Shown one piece after another: positions 23,050 through 35,650 of a stretch of DNA of 64,000 nucleotides. The position numbers were made by a program, and so were the translations under genes. The notes beneath the pieces were generated by a model. It made no database searches, was not told where the DNA came from, and was given only the letters and a program-made list of their open reading frames with translations. The stretch's first letter is position 1. Every line of letters begins with the position of its first letter. Source of the stretch: Tetraselmis striata (taxonomy: Eukaryota; Chlorophyta; Chlorodendrophyceae; Chlorodendrales; Chlorodendraceae); contig VCJN01000005.1 in the NCBI GenBank assembly GCA_006384855.1, forward strand, positions 124,001-188,000. Direction: 5' to 3'.

Positions 23050-26000
23050 GGCTCGCCGACCAAGGCCCCCACCAAACGTTCGACAGATGCCGGCATGGCG
23101 GGCGGCATGCCCGATGACTCGCTGCTCCTGGTGCGCTCGCGCCGCCTGCCATAACCTGCGCACGTGCTGCTGTGGTCTGCCCCTCCCCCCTTGTGCTGGT
23201 TCCAGCGCGTCATGGGCCCGTGGTGCGCGCGTCCCGACTGCCCCCCGCCACCCTCGCTGTGCAGCCAACACGCGAGGTGCTGAAGCCAGAGAATCAGCTG
23301 GAGCTGTCGGAGAAGGACCTCGATGAGGAGATTGCGAAGATGCTCACCGCGGTGAACCCGGCCGCGCCCAAGAACATCGCCCGGTACGACCAGAAGCTGC
23401 GCCAGTTCAAGTTTGAGCCGATGGTGGACATGAACATGGTGCGCCCCCCCTCCCCCCCCCGGCCCCTTCCCGGGCTCACCCCTGCCCTCTGCCGTACCAC
23501 GCATACCTTCTAAGAGCTAAAGGCGCCAGTGCATCTACAGGTGCCGGCGCGGTTTTAAGAACACTGCGAAAAAGCCCCTGCCCTGTCTGCCTGAGGTCCA
23601 ATGTAGCCGACACTACAGCGGATCAGCGTAAAGGCCCATATAGCGTGCACGCCCAGCCTGAGGCGTATGATACTAGGAGGCAGTTTCCTATAGGCACGTC
23701 GGCGACCATATAAGAAACTGACACCAAGAGACTTTTTGGGTGTATCTAGCGGCGCTTGTTTGTTGGATAGCTCTGTTGGTTTTGGGTGGGCAGAGGGCGG
23801 ACACTTTGGTGTACATGAGGGGCGTCGGCAATTTGAATTTGAATTTGAACGTGTTTACAGCATGCTAGTTGGCTGCTGTCCTCCGCCCAGACTGAGTTGT
23901 TACTGGGGCCTGCTATCTCCAGCCGCGATGGGAAGCACAATGTGTTATTGCGGCTCAAGCTACCGGCCGGCCTGCTGTGTTGCCCAGCCCCTCCGCCGTC
24001 CACGCCAAGCAGGCCGCCTGATCGATTGCCCCCCCCCCTTCTTGTGTCTCCACGCAGGTGCACTACACCACCGACGGGTGGCTCCTGCACAACAGCAGCG
24101 ACGAGGCCAAGAAGCAGAACGACCTGCAGAAGCTGGAGGCGGAGCTGACGGCCAAGTTCCAGGTCCGCCCAGCTCCGCATCGAGCGCACTGACTTGCGGG
24201 GGGGGGCCCGCGCATCCGTGAGGAATCAGTGCGTACTCGGTTGCCTCCGGCTGAACGTGCCAAATTAGATTGCCAATAACGAAGACCAGCTGTTGATGCC
24301 GGACTTGTGCGTCCCAGTCAATCTAAGTCGCTCAGCCTGTTGAACATGCCGAGGGGTGTTCCGACTCGTACGGGTCAGTCAGTGTTTGGTCGAGAACAGG
24401 GTGGCCTAAGCAGAGCCTTCCAGGCGCTGCACGCTCCCGCATGCAGCCTTGCCGGCCCCGCGGCTGATCGCCGTGATCGCCCGGCAGGCGGAGCTGGCGG
24501 CGGCGGCGGAGAAGGAGAGCGCGGGCGAGTCCAGCGAGCCGCCGGACGACTCGAAGCAGCTGCGCAACAGCTTCAACTACAGCGACCGCGCCGCGCAGAC
24601 CTTCAACGGCGGCTCCAAGGACCGCGAGACGATGACGGAGCCGCCGCCCACGGCCACGCGCGACGGCAGCTGCTGCCAGTTTGAGATCTACGACGAGTAC
24701 GTGCAGGACCAGGCGCGCATCAAGTTTGAGGACGAGCTGGCCAAGGCCAAGTCGGCCAAGAACAAGGCCAAGCCGGCGGCCACCACCGAGCCGCAGAATG
24801 CGCCCGCTGTGCAGGATGAGGAGCAGGTGCGGGGCAACCCCAAGGAGGGAGAAAGGAAGAGAAGGGAGGGCGGGGGGCGGGGGGGGGGGGGGGGGGGGGG
24901 CTGTTCTCCATACGCACACATGTGGATGCATCAAAGTCTGATTGTAGAGGAAGGAGGCAACCGTGCCATGTCACCGGTTGCGTGGGGCCCAAGCATGATG
25001 AGGGGGTGGGGGGGTAATCACGCATAGTGAACCCAAAGCGCGGCTATGGTGAGCTTGAATCCGGGCTTCACTGCGCCTGTGACGGAAAGAGCAGACGGGG
25101 GGACGGATCGAAGAGTGGTGAAACATCCCCATAGAGGATTGCCTCTTGATGGCGAGCGGCTGCCCTCTCCTTTAGGAACCGAGTCGTGTCTTTGGGGGGG
25201 ATGTCGTGGCGCTGATGCCGCAACGAGTTGACAACGCGCCCCCCTTTTACCCCTTTTGCGCCGCAGAGCGTCTTCAAGGGGGAGAACATCTCGCGCGCGC
25301 TGCGCGTGCTGGAGCGCACCGTGAACCAGAACTCGTTCAACGACATCGCGCAGGACTTCAAGTACTGGGACGACGCGAGCGACCAGTTCCGCGAGGGCGA
25401 GGGCACGCTGCTGCCGCTGTGGAAGTTCTTCACGGACAAGGCCAAGAAGAAGCACATCACCTCCATCTGCTGGAACCCGGAGTACTTGGTGCGCCTCCCC
25501 CCCCCCCCCCCCCCCCGCGCAGCCTCCATCCGTCTGCCACTGCACCGCATTCTTGCACCGTGAGTGTGTGTGTATTTGGGGGGGGGGGGGGGGGGGGGGG
25601 GGGAGGGGGGGTCGTTTGCTGTTGGCGATGCTCAACGTTACAGATGTACTAGCGCTTAGGTGTCAGAACTTTTCAACGGCGGTGCTTGTCCACTCTTCCA
25701 GCGTTTTCCTATCCATTATGATTATATTCTGCTATCACTTATAGTGTATTCTCTTGTTATTACTGGGCGGGTACATCCCAGCATTTGCAGGCCGCACTTG
25801 CCTCCTAATATACTGGTTGCTTAGGCATTGACATAGGACAGGAGTCATTAGTGTTAGAGGTCAGACGTGCATTGCGGTGAGCGGCATGACAAGGCGCCGC
25901 ACCGATATCCAAGTTGCCCATGACAAAGTGCGACATGGCACCGCATCATGGAGCGCAAACATGCCGCCCACTGGCATGGTTGCATGCGGCATGATCACGA

Positions 26001-27384
26001 CGACGACGGCATTGGTCGAACAGGCGCTGCGCTGTTAACCACGGGCCTGTGCATGCCTGGAACCCCGGGGGCCTCTCACACACCTCAGTACTGGTGTGAA
26101 TGCGGCAGTCCATGCGCCGTGGCCTTTGGAACCCCCTTTTGATCCCCCGCTCGGGGTGGGCCCGTGGGCGCGTGAAAGCCCGTGGCGATGGCGGCCTCAC
26201 ACCCCCCCCCCACCCCGTGGCCACGGCAGGACATGTTTGCGGTGAGCTACGGCAGCTACGACTTCATGAAGCAGGGGAGCGGGCTGGTGTGCATCTACTC
26301 GCTGAAGAACCCGAGCCACCCGGAGTTTACGTTTCAGACGGACAGCGGCGTGATGTGCTGCGACTTCCACAAGGAGAAGAGCAACCTGCTGGCGGTGGGG
26401 CTGTACGACGGGACGGTCATGGTGTACGACATCCGCAACAAGAGCGGCGCGCCCATCTACCGCTCGACGGTGAAGACCGGGAAGCACACGGACCCGGTGT
26501 GGCAGGTGTTTTGGGCGGAGGACGAGGCGGGCAAGCCGCAGAGCTTCCTCAGCGTGAGCAGCGACGGGCGCGTGACGATGTGGATGCTGAGCAAGAGCAT
26601 ACTGGAGTACCAGGACGTGCTGGAGCTCAAGATCGAGCGCGACGAGCCGCCCGCGGGCGGCGCGGGCGCGGCGGGCGACGGCGACGGCGACGGCGAGGAG
26701 GGCGGCGAGGAGGCGGCGCTGGGGGCGCTGGCCAGCGGCTGCAGCTTCGACTTCCACAAGGAGACGCCGCACCTGTTTGTGGTCGGCACCGAGGAGGGCT
26801 ACATCCACAAGTGCTCCACCGCGTACAACAGCCAGTACCTGCAGAGCTACGACGGGCACCAGATGGCGGTGTACAGCCTCAAGTGGAACCACATGCACAG
26901 CGACGTGTTCCTCTCCTCCAGCGCCGACTGGACCGTCAAGCTGTGGGACCGGAAGAGCCCCAAGTCCATCATGACCTTCGACCTCAACAACTCGGTCGGC
27001 GACGTCGCCTGGGCGCCCTACTCCTCGACCGTCTTTGCCGCCGTCACGGCGGACGGCAAGGTCAACGTGTTCGACCTCGACGAGAACAAGCACGAGCCGA
27101 TGTGCGAGCAGAAGGTGGTGCGCAAGGCCAAGCTGACCAAGATCGTGTTCAACCCCAAGTACCCCGTGATCCTCGTGGGCGACGACCGCGGCTGCGTGAC
27201 CAGCCTGAAGCTGAGCCCGAACCTGCGCAAGTCGAGCGCGCCCTACACGGACCCCGACACCAACAAGAAGGTGGACAGCAAGACGCAGGAGGTGAAGAAG
27301 CTCAACGCCATCATGGAGATCGCGCTCAAGAGCGTGTCGCCCGAGGAGCCGAGCACGCCGCCCGCCGCTGCGCCCGCGCGTTAG
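23050..27384 (+). CDS. Axonemal outer-arm dynein intermediate chain (DNAI1 / ODA9 type)
   Basis: WD-repeat intermediate chain of the ciliary outer dynein arm, which anchors the motor to the doublet microtubule. Six exons: 23050-23130, 23265-23438, 24058-24162, 24488-24826, 25267-25488 and 26230-27384. All five introns are phase 0 and start GTGCG or GTCCG. About 691 residues are visible, equal to Chlamydomonas IC78. The N-terminal part has the conserved [37 protein letters not shown] and [10 protein letters not shown] blocks. Then come [20 protein letters not shown] and [10 protein letters not shown], followed by a WD40 propeller in the last exon ([73 protein letters not shown]). The Met start is not fixed: an ATG at 23095 would also work, or a short upstream exon is missing. 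TGTAA occurs at 27584-27588. An insertion rich in Gly/Asp/Glu lies between blades (about 26650-26730). Confidence 0.97.
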
Positions 27385-29520
27385 TCGGCGCGCGTTGCGG
27401 TCGGCTGCGGTAGCCCCGGGGCTGGGACGGACTGGTTTGGGACCAACGGTTGCGCGGGAGGCACCCCCCCCTTAGATACGCCTGCCGCGCGCCGTTGGGG
27501 CGGCAGTCCCACGTCCAGCGCATACAATGCTTCAATGCTCGGTACGTACAATACAGGCAGACGACATACGGCATGCGCCAGCGTGTAACCTGGTAGTATG
27601 CCTCTCTTGCCCGGGTCCGCGGATCTGCTTGCATAGGGCGCTGCCCCTGCCGATGTTGAGCAGGACGGCCTGCCGCGGTGGTGCGGTGATTGTGTCTGCC
27701 TTTGCTCGCGTTCGTCGACTTGACGCATCGTGTCAAGGCAATGCCAGTATGTCCATACAGATAGCATTTCCGCTTGCAACGGCCAGCGAAGTAACAGAAT
27801 ACACTCAAGTAGCAACACCCCAAATTATGGAGTAAAACAGGGGCATTGTTATGTGCGAGTGGTGCAGGGTATATATCGCTGCAGATAGATGACGAGCAGG
27901 CTGCGCATCAGCACTGCGCGCACATGTCACAGTCACTCGCTACTGGTAGCCTGGGCTATACGAAAACGCTGACTCGAGCTTGCTGTTTCACTGTGGGCAA
28001 TGCCGGATATGACGGCGACTTATTGATCACTTCCGACCTGATGTGTCCATGTTTCGATGCGGCAATTGTCCGCGACACTCCGTGATAAGAGCTCGCTGTG
28101 GTGTCGTCCCACATGGCGCCGCCGGGTGCTGACCGTGGCCGCCAGGCTGATCTTGGAAGTGAAGGGCTATTTCAGGATGATGGAACGAATATGATGCTGT
28201 GTATACTTGAGTAAACCGCCGACGGGCGTTCCGCCGCTGAACTTTCGCCGATATAAAGCGCATGCGTGTAGTATTCTATGCAGTTTTCGAGCACGCGCTG
28301 CGAAAGTGAGGGAGACTAATAATCATGAGCCTCCTCCTTGTCGTATAGGCTACCTCATTTGTTCATGCAGTCCATCGTTAGCTCCCACCGCACCGTTCTC
28401 GCTTGGCAGCACGATGAGTTCCGACTGGCCAGCGCCGCTCCGGTCGGCACCTGGCGAATCGACGCAAGCTTTTCAAACAGGGCGATTATTACGGGTTGGC
28501 GTGACGCGTCGGAGCCGGTCTGCCGGTCTGTATAGCATGAGCGTATTCTCGCAGCGCGGGACCTGCGCGACTGCCGCCGCCAGCCTCACGTATACACATA
28601 ATCCTTATAAACCGTGTCATCCTGTGCCGAATCGCGCCTCTCGCGACATAATCGCTGGATAGATAATAAGATCCTTTCTGATTGCCTTTTATTTTGGTGA
28701 TTTCCGATATCGCCTTCTGCTGCTAGCTCATGTAATTATAATAAGATCACTGTAACGGCGCAATCGCTTAAGCGAATTTCCTTTCCATCATCCAGCGAGA
28801 GACGACAGTAAAGCCGACTTTCGCGCTCCGAAACCACAACCGCTTCCGGCTGCTCAGGGCGCGGACAACAACCTTTGCATCCCATCCCCACTGCTACATA
28901 TACTGTAGCAGTCCTCTCGATCGTGCTGCGACATGACGGTAGCTCCATGGTGGTATTGACATGATAATAGTATGTTGTCATCATCCTTTACCAATGCATG
29001 GAGTACCCCGGCACGGAAAATGAAGACGCCTCATGCCGGCCACTCATCAAAAGGAGAACGCAGTAACCGCACGGTGGCGCTATAACTCGGAAGATTGTAA
29101 TTTTCCAGCGTCGACAACTAAGCCGGCTTTCGCTCCGACAAATTCACTCTAATCGCCAAGTTTCGTCACGTGATGGCCAACGTGGTAGTGTTGCACGCTC
29201 TACACGTGGACCGGTACTTAACACGTCAAGATACCTTGGTGGGAGTCGAAGGCGTGTTGCCACTTGGGACACTCCATCCATCGAGATGAGCTGGCCGTAG
29301 GTGGTTGGCGGGTGAGTCGGCCGTGCACGGGGCCGCGGAACGGACCGCCTTGTATGACGACGTCCCCCGCCCGCGCTTGATAGTGAAGAGAAGATGTACC
29401 CCTACCCAAAAGTCCGTTGTGTTGAGCTTGCTGTGGCTGCTGCGATCGGCGATCTCGACCACTTCAATCCATGGCGTTGAGACTACGGGTACACCTCTAG
29501 TGTCGATAGGTCGCCTCGTG
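27385..29520. other. 3' flank of the dynein gene and intergenic DNA
   Basis: Includes the dynein 3' UTR with its candidate poly(A) signal. Beyond about 27850 no frame has coding composition. Two ATAATAAGATC-type motifs occur at 28662-28672 and 28738-28746. No genes or repeats are recognised. Confidence 0.45.
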
Positions 29521-31400
29521 TCGGGTTAGGTAAAGCGTTACCGTGTGTAGCCGGATTAAGACTGAACAGCATTGCGAGGGGGGGGGGGGTTACTGAGCGA
29601 GATCGCGAGGCGTCGGGTTTGCGACTTGTCGTCCTCCTTACCTAGCGTCATCGCGCTGAGCTGCTTCGGCCCCTCGCTGATTGGTTTTAGGCGGGGCTCC
29701 ATGTCGTAGTAGGTCGTCCGTCTGGACTCGTGTGCCTACCGTAGAGTGCCGGTCATCCATGCGGCGTGCGTGATCTCGGCTGGGCCTTCTTCGCGTTGGC
29801 TGAGGGTGGCGGCGGTCGCATCTGCCAGTGTGGCGACATATCTGGCAGCGCGAGGTGTGCGAGGGGGCGGAACATATCGTGCGGGCGGTCAACGCATTCT
29901 TGACGAGCTGCTTCGCGAGCTCTTGCTGGAGGATACCTCCCTGCTGGGTGGCAAGGGGGTCGGAGCCGTCGTCCGGGTGGTGATTAACCACAAAACCTTA
30001 GATCGCCGCTCGGCGCGGGGCTTGGGGCATGTAAGGGATAGAGAGGACGGCGCCCCTGCATACGTAATCTAGCAGGCGCGCGGCCTCCACATCAAGGAGC
30101 TCCAACCAGGCGTTGTGGGGGCTCCGGCGGGATTTCCACACCTCCCGGAATTCTTGCAGCTCAGGCAGGAAGCTGGTGCGAGGGCGGATGACCGCGCCTT
30201 CATTTATTTGTGTCGTCGATGTCGTAGTCGGCCCCCACTCGTTGACCAACGCGTGACAGGTCTTCGGCGGCTGCTGGTGGTGGAAGCGGCGCCTAGTCGG
30301 CGCCCGATGCAGCGGGGTTGGGATCGTAGGCCGGCATGAGTCCCTTGGCTAGGCGTTGCCAAACATCGTCCTCTGTCTCGACCGACAGAGAAGCGGAGCG
30401 GATCCACACGAGATGTGCCGGACGCTCGGTATCGTCTGGGTGGGGATCTTCCAAAAAGCGTACGGCACAGCGGCGGCGGCCCTGCCAGACGGGAATGACT
30501 CGGACTGAGCTCGTCCACTCCGTCCGGAGGATGTTGCCCGCTGCCTCCCGGCGGGTGATGCGGGCGATCACGGAGCCAGTGTTGGTGCGGCCGACGCGGG
30601 AGGCCGCAGCGTCGGGGTCATGTGATGCCGGCCTTGGAGGGCAGCGGGTGACCATGGGCGCGTCCACTTTCAACACTCGAACACTATATTCTTGTCGGTG
30701 AGGGGTTGGATAAGGTAGTCGACAATGCGGGTGCGCGCCGCTTCGTCCATCGCTTGGTCCTTGGCGATCATATTGCTGAAAAGCAGCGTCACGTGTGGGG
30801 TGTCCTCGGCATTCGAGGGGACAACAGTGATGGTTAGATGTGCCGGATTAATGCGGAGGACGTGTAGCGGTCGGCCGCCAGTAGCCGTGAGCGTGGTGTT
30901 GGCGAAGTTTGCCGCCGTTGCGACGTTTCGGACATGTTGGGGCTGGATCACTCCGCCTCGATGGCAGCGAGAAAAGTCCCGGCTGCCGCGTGCGGTTGCT
31001 CCTCGGAGGGTTCGGTATCGGCGTCCATGGTGTGAGTGTAGTCCTCATGGGGAGCTTGCTCTTCGCGCCTCAGTAGGCGCTGCCCGGCAATCGGCCTTGG
31101 GCTGGGTCGCCCGATCGTCGGACGATCCGCCCACGAAACCGCAAGAAGAGTACGCACCGTCGCGTCAAATCCCCCGGATTGGGTACATGCGCAGCATTGT
31201 ACCCGGTGTTGAGGGTCGGCGGGAAAGCGAGATGTTGTTGTGGTTGCTAGATCATTGTCATTGCCCGTATTTTGCACCCCTCTGGAGGCCAAGCGTAGTA
31301 AGATTAAGCTCCCGCCGTGAAGCTTGGCTTTGCCTATAATCTAGTTTCGCTGCCGCCGTTACTCAAACAAACACAGTGTGTGGGAGTTAATCCGCGCAAT
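29520..31400 (-). pseudogene. Unrecognised repeat-encoded protein, copy 1 (left palindrome arm)
   Basis: Broken minus-strand frames that align in order with the plus-strand frames at 36050-37563. 30670-30951 carries DTPHVTLLFSNMIAKDQAMDE (right arm: DTSHVALLFGDLVAQHQAMDE). 30293-30676 carries ITRREAAGNILRTEW (right arm: VARRETAASVMHTQW). 29998-30249 carries REVWKSRRSPHNAWLELLD (right arm: REVWRARRSADLVRLELLD). 29638-29991 aligns with the SRQFFRCAMTVRAICTAP region. Non-coding flanks up to 31300 also match, for example the CGTCGGACG block near 31115. I know no domain in it; an ORF1/gag-like or capsid-like protein of a mobile element is possible. Conservation of protein wording across two diverged copies shows it was once a real gene. 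Confidence 0.6.
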
Positions 31401-31429
31401 ATAATCGTAACAATACTACTTCTTTTTGC

Positions 31430-32380
31430 ATGCTTGCCCATGCAGCATGGCCCTAGTGTTCGGGAGCCACATATATCATCATGCTCTCGATAGAGCACAA
31501 CCACATGACCGTCGATCTATATTATGGCGACGCGCTCATGAACCTCCCGGCACCGGGCGACGCGCAATGAGGTGTGCATCACGATCCCACCGCGTATGCC
31601 TTTCGCCTTCATCAATGTACGCCGAGAGGTGGACGACCTGTTTTAGCGGGCAGCCCATGGGCAACACTCTATCGTCCATGGATGAAGTTAAGGACCTTGT
31701 GCCAGACCCATAGTTCTCCCTCCCGTTGTTGAATAACGTCGTGACCGGGAGCTGTGACTCCCGGAGCTTGAAGCCTACGCTGCTCGAGATCAAGTCCATG
31801 CATGCGGTACGCGGCGGGGTCAAGTATATTGCAATAGCATCCCGGGCCACGGTTGTGGATCGGTTTGAGCACACAATGTCGGGCAACATGCAATGGGTGT
31901 AGTTGGTGGTGCGGGATGATGTTGAGTGGCACAACACATAGCCCGGGAAGTGTGGGGCTAGGGCCCAATTCGAGAGCAACATCTTGGGCATGTCGGAGTA
32001 AACGGGAAGGTCTTCGGCACAGTGGATGGAGTGAGAAAGGGAGTACGCTGCGCAGTGCACGCCGTGGCGCGCGCTTCATCGGCTTAGCAGCTGTCCGGGC
32101 GGCCGCCCTCGCGCGCATCGCGAGGCGCTCGGTGCATCACCCAAGCTCGCGAGCTGCATTATCCCCTCATGAGGCCTTGCTTGCTAGAGATTTCATAGGC
32201 GTGTAGAGCAAGCTGACAGCTCAAGAGCACGCTACCGCACACGCGCACGGGTAGTAGTGGCCCGGAGTGACTCTCAGCCGGGCGCGCATCAACCATGCAT
32301 CCGTCCGGCCTCGCGCAGGATGCATGCCGTCTTCATGCGGCTTCCTTGCATTGATCTTCCAGCATTGGTTTTAGCGGTGG
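31430..32380 (+). pseudogene. RT-type mobile element C-terminal domain, copy 3 (inserted in palindrome arm)
   Basis: Matches 20780-21660 at about 70-75%, including GAGCACAACC..GACGTCGAT-type start, TATGGCGACGCGCTCATGAAC, the TTGTGGATCGGTTTGAGCAC block and the ATGTCGGAGTA block, then the GCATCGCGAGGCGCTCGGTGC block. Stops and indels are frequent, so it is dead. It is followed near 32370 by TTTAGCGGTGGATTGTT, resembling the tail after copy 2. It has no counterpart in the opposite arm of the palindrome, so it arrived after the palindrome formed. Confidence 0.6.
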
Positions 32381-32439
32381 ATTGTTACTAGCGTTTTTGT
32401 AATTTCACACGAGTACTCACTGCCGCGGGGGGGGGGGGG

Positions 32440-33330
32440 GGGGGGGGGCGCGGGGCCCGCGCGCGCATCGTTGTCACTACTCCTCCGGCGCCCGCAAATA
32501 GGCAGCGGCCCACCAAGTAAGAGCGGGGGATCATGAGTGCAACTTGCATGACAGCACCACCCCCACATCCACATGGCGGGTGATGGTAACCTCTACGATC
32601 CGTGCTTGGCTGGGTGCGGTAGGGGCTGCGCGGGGTGGCGCTGGCTGTCGCCGATCCTCGGATCGTGCGAAGACAGGGTAGCATGTATACGGGGAGGCTT
32701 TTCAAAATAACGCTTCGAGTCCGGAGAAAAGTGCTTGCTGGCGCCACTGGGCGGCGGCAATGTACGCGGGGGGTTGTTACAAATAATTCATGTCTGACCC
32801 CGACCTAGCGTTGGCCTCTCCGCGATGCGCCTACGGGTGGGGAGGGGGCTGTACAACTCGGACAAGGCAGCCTACTCGCGGGGCAGATTGTTATAAATAA
32901 TAAAGCTGCATAAATCGCGTACTTTGGCCGTTCGGCGCGACCCGCCGAGTACGGAGGCTGTTACAATACTTGGCACATTCGTGCAGGGTGGTGGTTATAA
33001 ATAATCCAACCGTGCACCGGGCCCATGAAACCGCGCCCTCGGGCGGCGACCTTGGCCATGAGCGCCGGCAGACGGTTGCACCGCGTCGGGCGAACCGGTC
33101 CCGTACTCCGCTGGCGATCAGAGAGCATACGGCCAATGATCCGGGGGAGGGGGTTTTTCCTCGCCTTATTCACTTCCGAACCTCGAGGCGGCGTCCGGGG
33201 ACACCGCCGGCAGTAGCTCAAGGCGGAGGCTGATCTCGGCAGCGAGACGGCTAAACGACCTAGCCGCTTGACCGCCGCCGGCGGAGCGCACCAACGCAGC
33301 GCAAGACTAGCAAGCTGCGAAATCCGGGGG
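32440..33330. repeat. Inner inverted-repeat arm, left
   Basis: Plus-strand 32461-32630 matches minus-strand 35640-35480, and 32964-33275 matches 35150-34850, in the same order. Example: ACCTTGGCCATGAGCG at 33049 and its reverse complement at 35037. On the minus strand it reads LMAKVAARGRGFMGPVHGWI, and in the right arm LMAKVTARDRLAGPVHGWI, so it too once encoded protein. Three copies of a GGTTGTTANAAATAATN motif recur at about 32772, 32888 and 32990. Confidence 0.7.
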
Positions 33331-34840
33331 CATATAGAAACGACGGGAAAACGCATGTACGAGCAGTACGTGGTCGCGTGTTTCTACGGACGAGAGTCGT
33401 GCACGCCAATGCGGGTGGCGCGTTCAAGCTGCCGCTCGTGTACGTGTGAGGCTATCCCGAATGATCACGGATGAATGACACATAGCATTACACATGCTAC
33501 GCAATATGCTATGTTATAGCACATAGCATAGAAGCTAACTTTTCTCGTCAATTCTGTGATATGTGATGATAAGCACATGGGTGGTTCATTCTTCACATTT
33601 ATCTCGGCAGCACTTGACCGCCCGACCTCTTCGTGTCAACATATTGGCGCGCGATATTTAGACGTGTAGTGAAGACCCAGAGTGGGCTATTTGTTTGGTT
33701 GAAAATTGGAAGTGTACTTGCCGCTGAATACATTGTGTTCGTACGTACTGCTCATCGCAACACGCACGGCGGTTGGGTAATGTGCTTGTATTGTGCGTCC
33801 AACGGTGGCGTCTTTATTGAGTTCCCGCGGATGCGATTGCGCATAATACCGCAGCAATAATACAAGTCAGTATCAAAACTAGGCATTTTCGTCATCTGCC
33901 TGGAGCATGAGCCTGCGATCTCGTCCATATTTTGCACCACTACACCCCTCCACATAAGTCCCAGGCCCCTTTTCGACAAATCCAAGGCCGCAAATAGTAG
34001 GGGGCAGCTAAATATGGGGTCATGCATGACATGTACCTCGGCTTGGAAGGTTGCATATCGCAGTTATATATGTTATTTGAACTGTGTCAGCATAGTAGTG
34101 TTTCATGAAACCCTATCCCTTAACATAGGTCCTACACGAGTGGTCTTCGGGCCACATTGGGCGTTTCAAGTACGTACCCCCTAACATATGGCTTGGTGCC
34201 CAAGAGGTGCTGCCGCCGCGCATATGCATAGAACATTGCAGGATTGCATGGTGGCATGGCCATGCGTTGGATAAGTGAGAGTAGGTGGTGCTTGGTGGGG
34301 TGGGATCATTTAAGCGCGAGATACTCCACCCTGTATGTTGATACCGACATCGCACATACTGCAGTCACGGCAGTGGCACTGCGTTGAGCAAGCGACGAAT
34401 ATTCAACCATTGCGGCTCAATGATTGCGCGCTCCATTTTTGTCGAAACCAATATCAAAACGCTACAATTAGAAATTTGAAATGTCTAACAAGTTTGTTCC
34501 CGGTTAGTTTTTGCCAGTTGTCTTACGGCCTGGACAACTGCACGAACGCTAATGAAAACGCGTTGAGTGCAGCCATTTGAAGGCAAGGTATGCTGCAGTA
34601 GTATATATGCACTCATGTTGCATCCGTGGTACGGCGTACTTCACGTGAGCAATACGGGGGTTTGATCAATATTACGGTCGTACAAGGCGGGCGCCAACCT
34701 GTACTCGCCAGCCCGGCCCGAGAGACCCGTGATCACGTGACCGCGCCGTATATGTGCATGTTCTCGCCGTTCTTCCCTGGCAGTCGCAACCGCCACGCTC
34801 CAGCGCTGCGCTCCATCTGCTACGGCCAAGCGGCCATAAG
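33331..34840. other. Palindrome spacer, nothing recognised
   Basis: About 1.5 kb between the two inner arms. AT-richer than the arms, with no coding frame I can support. A cluster of short ACATAGCAT/ATGCTATG elements at 33479-33535 could form local hairpins. Confidence 0.4.
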
Positions 34841-35650
34841 CAATGAGGTCGCTTGACCGTCGTATTGTTGATATCAACCCCCGCCTTGAGTTGGTGCCAG
34901 CGGTGTCCCCGGACGTCCTCGGAGCTCGGAGGTGGCGGGGAAAACAACCCTCATGCACCGCTGGCCGCATGCTCATCGATCTTGTGTTGCAAAGCAGTGC
35001 CGGATCGCCCAACGTGCGGTAGTCACATGCCCACGCTCATGGCCAAGGTCACCGCCCGAGACCGGCTTGCTGGCCCCGTGCACGGTTGGATTTATTACAA
35101 CCGCCACCGTGCAAGGCTGTGCCGAGTATTTTAACGCCCGTTGCACTGAGTGAGTCGCACCCAAGTACAAAAACATGGTTATTTTCGAACAATCGAACAG
35201 CAGCCCTTGCGTGGAGGCTGCCCTCGATCGAGTCGTGCAAACCAAGTTTCCCCACCCGTAGGCGGATCTCGGAGAAGCCGGCGCATGGCCCAGGTCGTAC
35301 ATTAATTTTTAAGCAGCTTCCCGTACATGGCTGCTGCCCGGCGGCGCCACCAAGCGGAAGCATGTGACTGCGAATGTTATTTGTAAAGCCCCATTTAGCC
35401 CCCCCCCCCCCCCCCCCCCGGGGTCGTCGCAAGATTCGAGGACCCGCCACAACATGCCACACTACCGCTCAGCCCCCTGCCGCACTACCCAGCCGGGCAT
35501 GGGTCTTAAGGGTTACTTGCGCCCACCACGTGGAGGCGGCGGGGGTGGTGCCGCCAGGCGTGCCGCACTCATGATTATCCGCGCACCTACGATGGGCCGC
35601 TTCCTGGCGGCGGGCGGGCCTCAAAACATTCTAATATGGGTCCATACCTT
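34840..35650. repeat. Inner inverted-repeat arm, right
   Basis: Partner of 32440-33330. Plus-strand frames read LMAKVTARDRLAGPVHGWI (near 35035-35100), RTLIFKQLPVHGCCP (near 35300, left arm RSVILKSLPVYMLPC) and RAALMIIRAPTMGRFLAAGG (near 35560, left arm QVALMIPRSYLVGRCLFAGA). A C tract at 35400-35419 interrupts this arm only. Confidence 0.7.

Noticed and set aside
26100..27413. Arg/Gly-rich 437-residue frame overlapping the dynein exon
   Set aside because: A shadow of the dynein frame produced by GC3 bias; the dynein frame has full family conservation.
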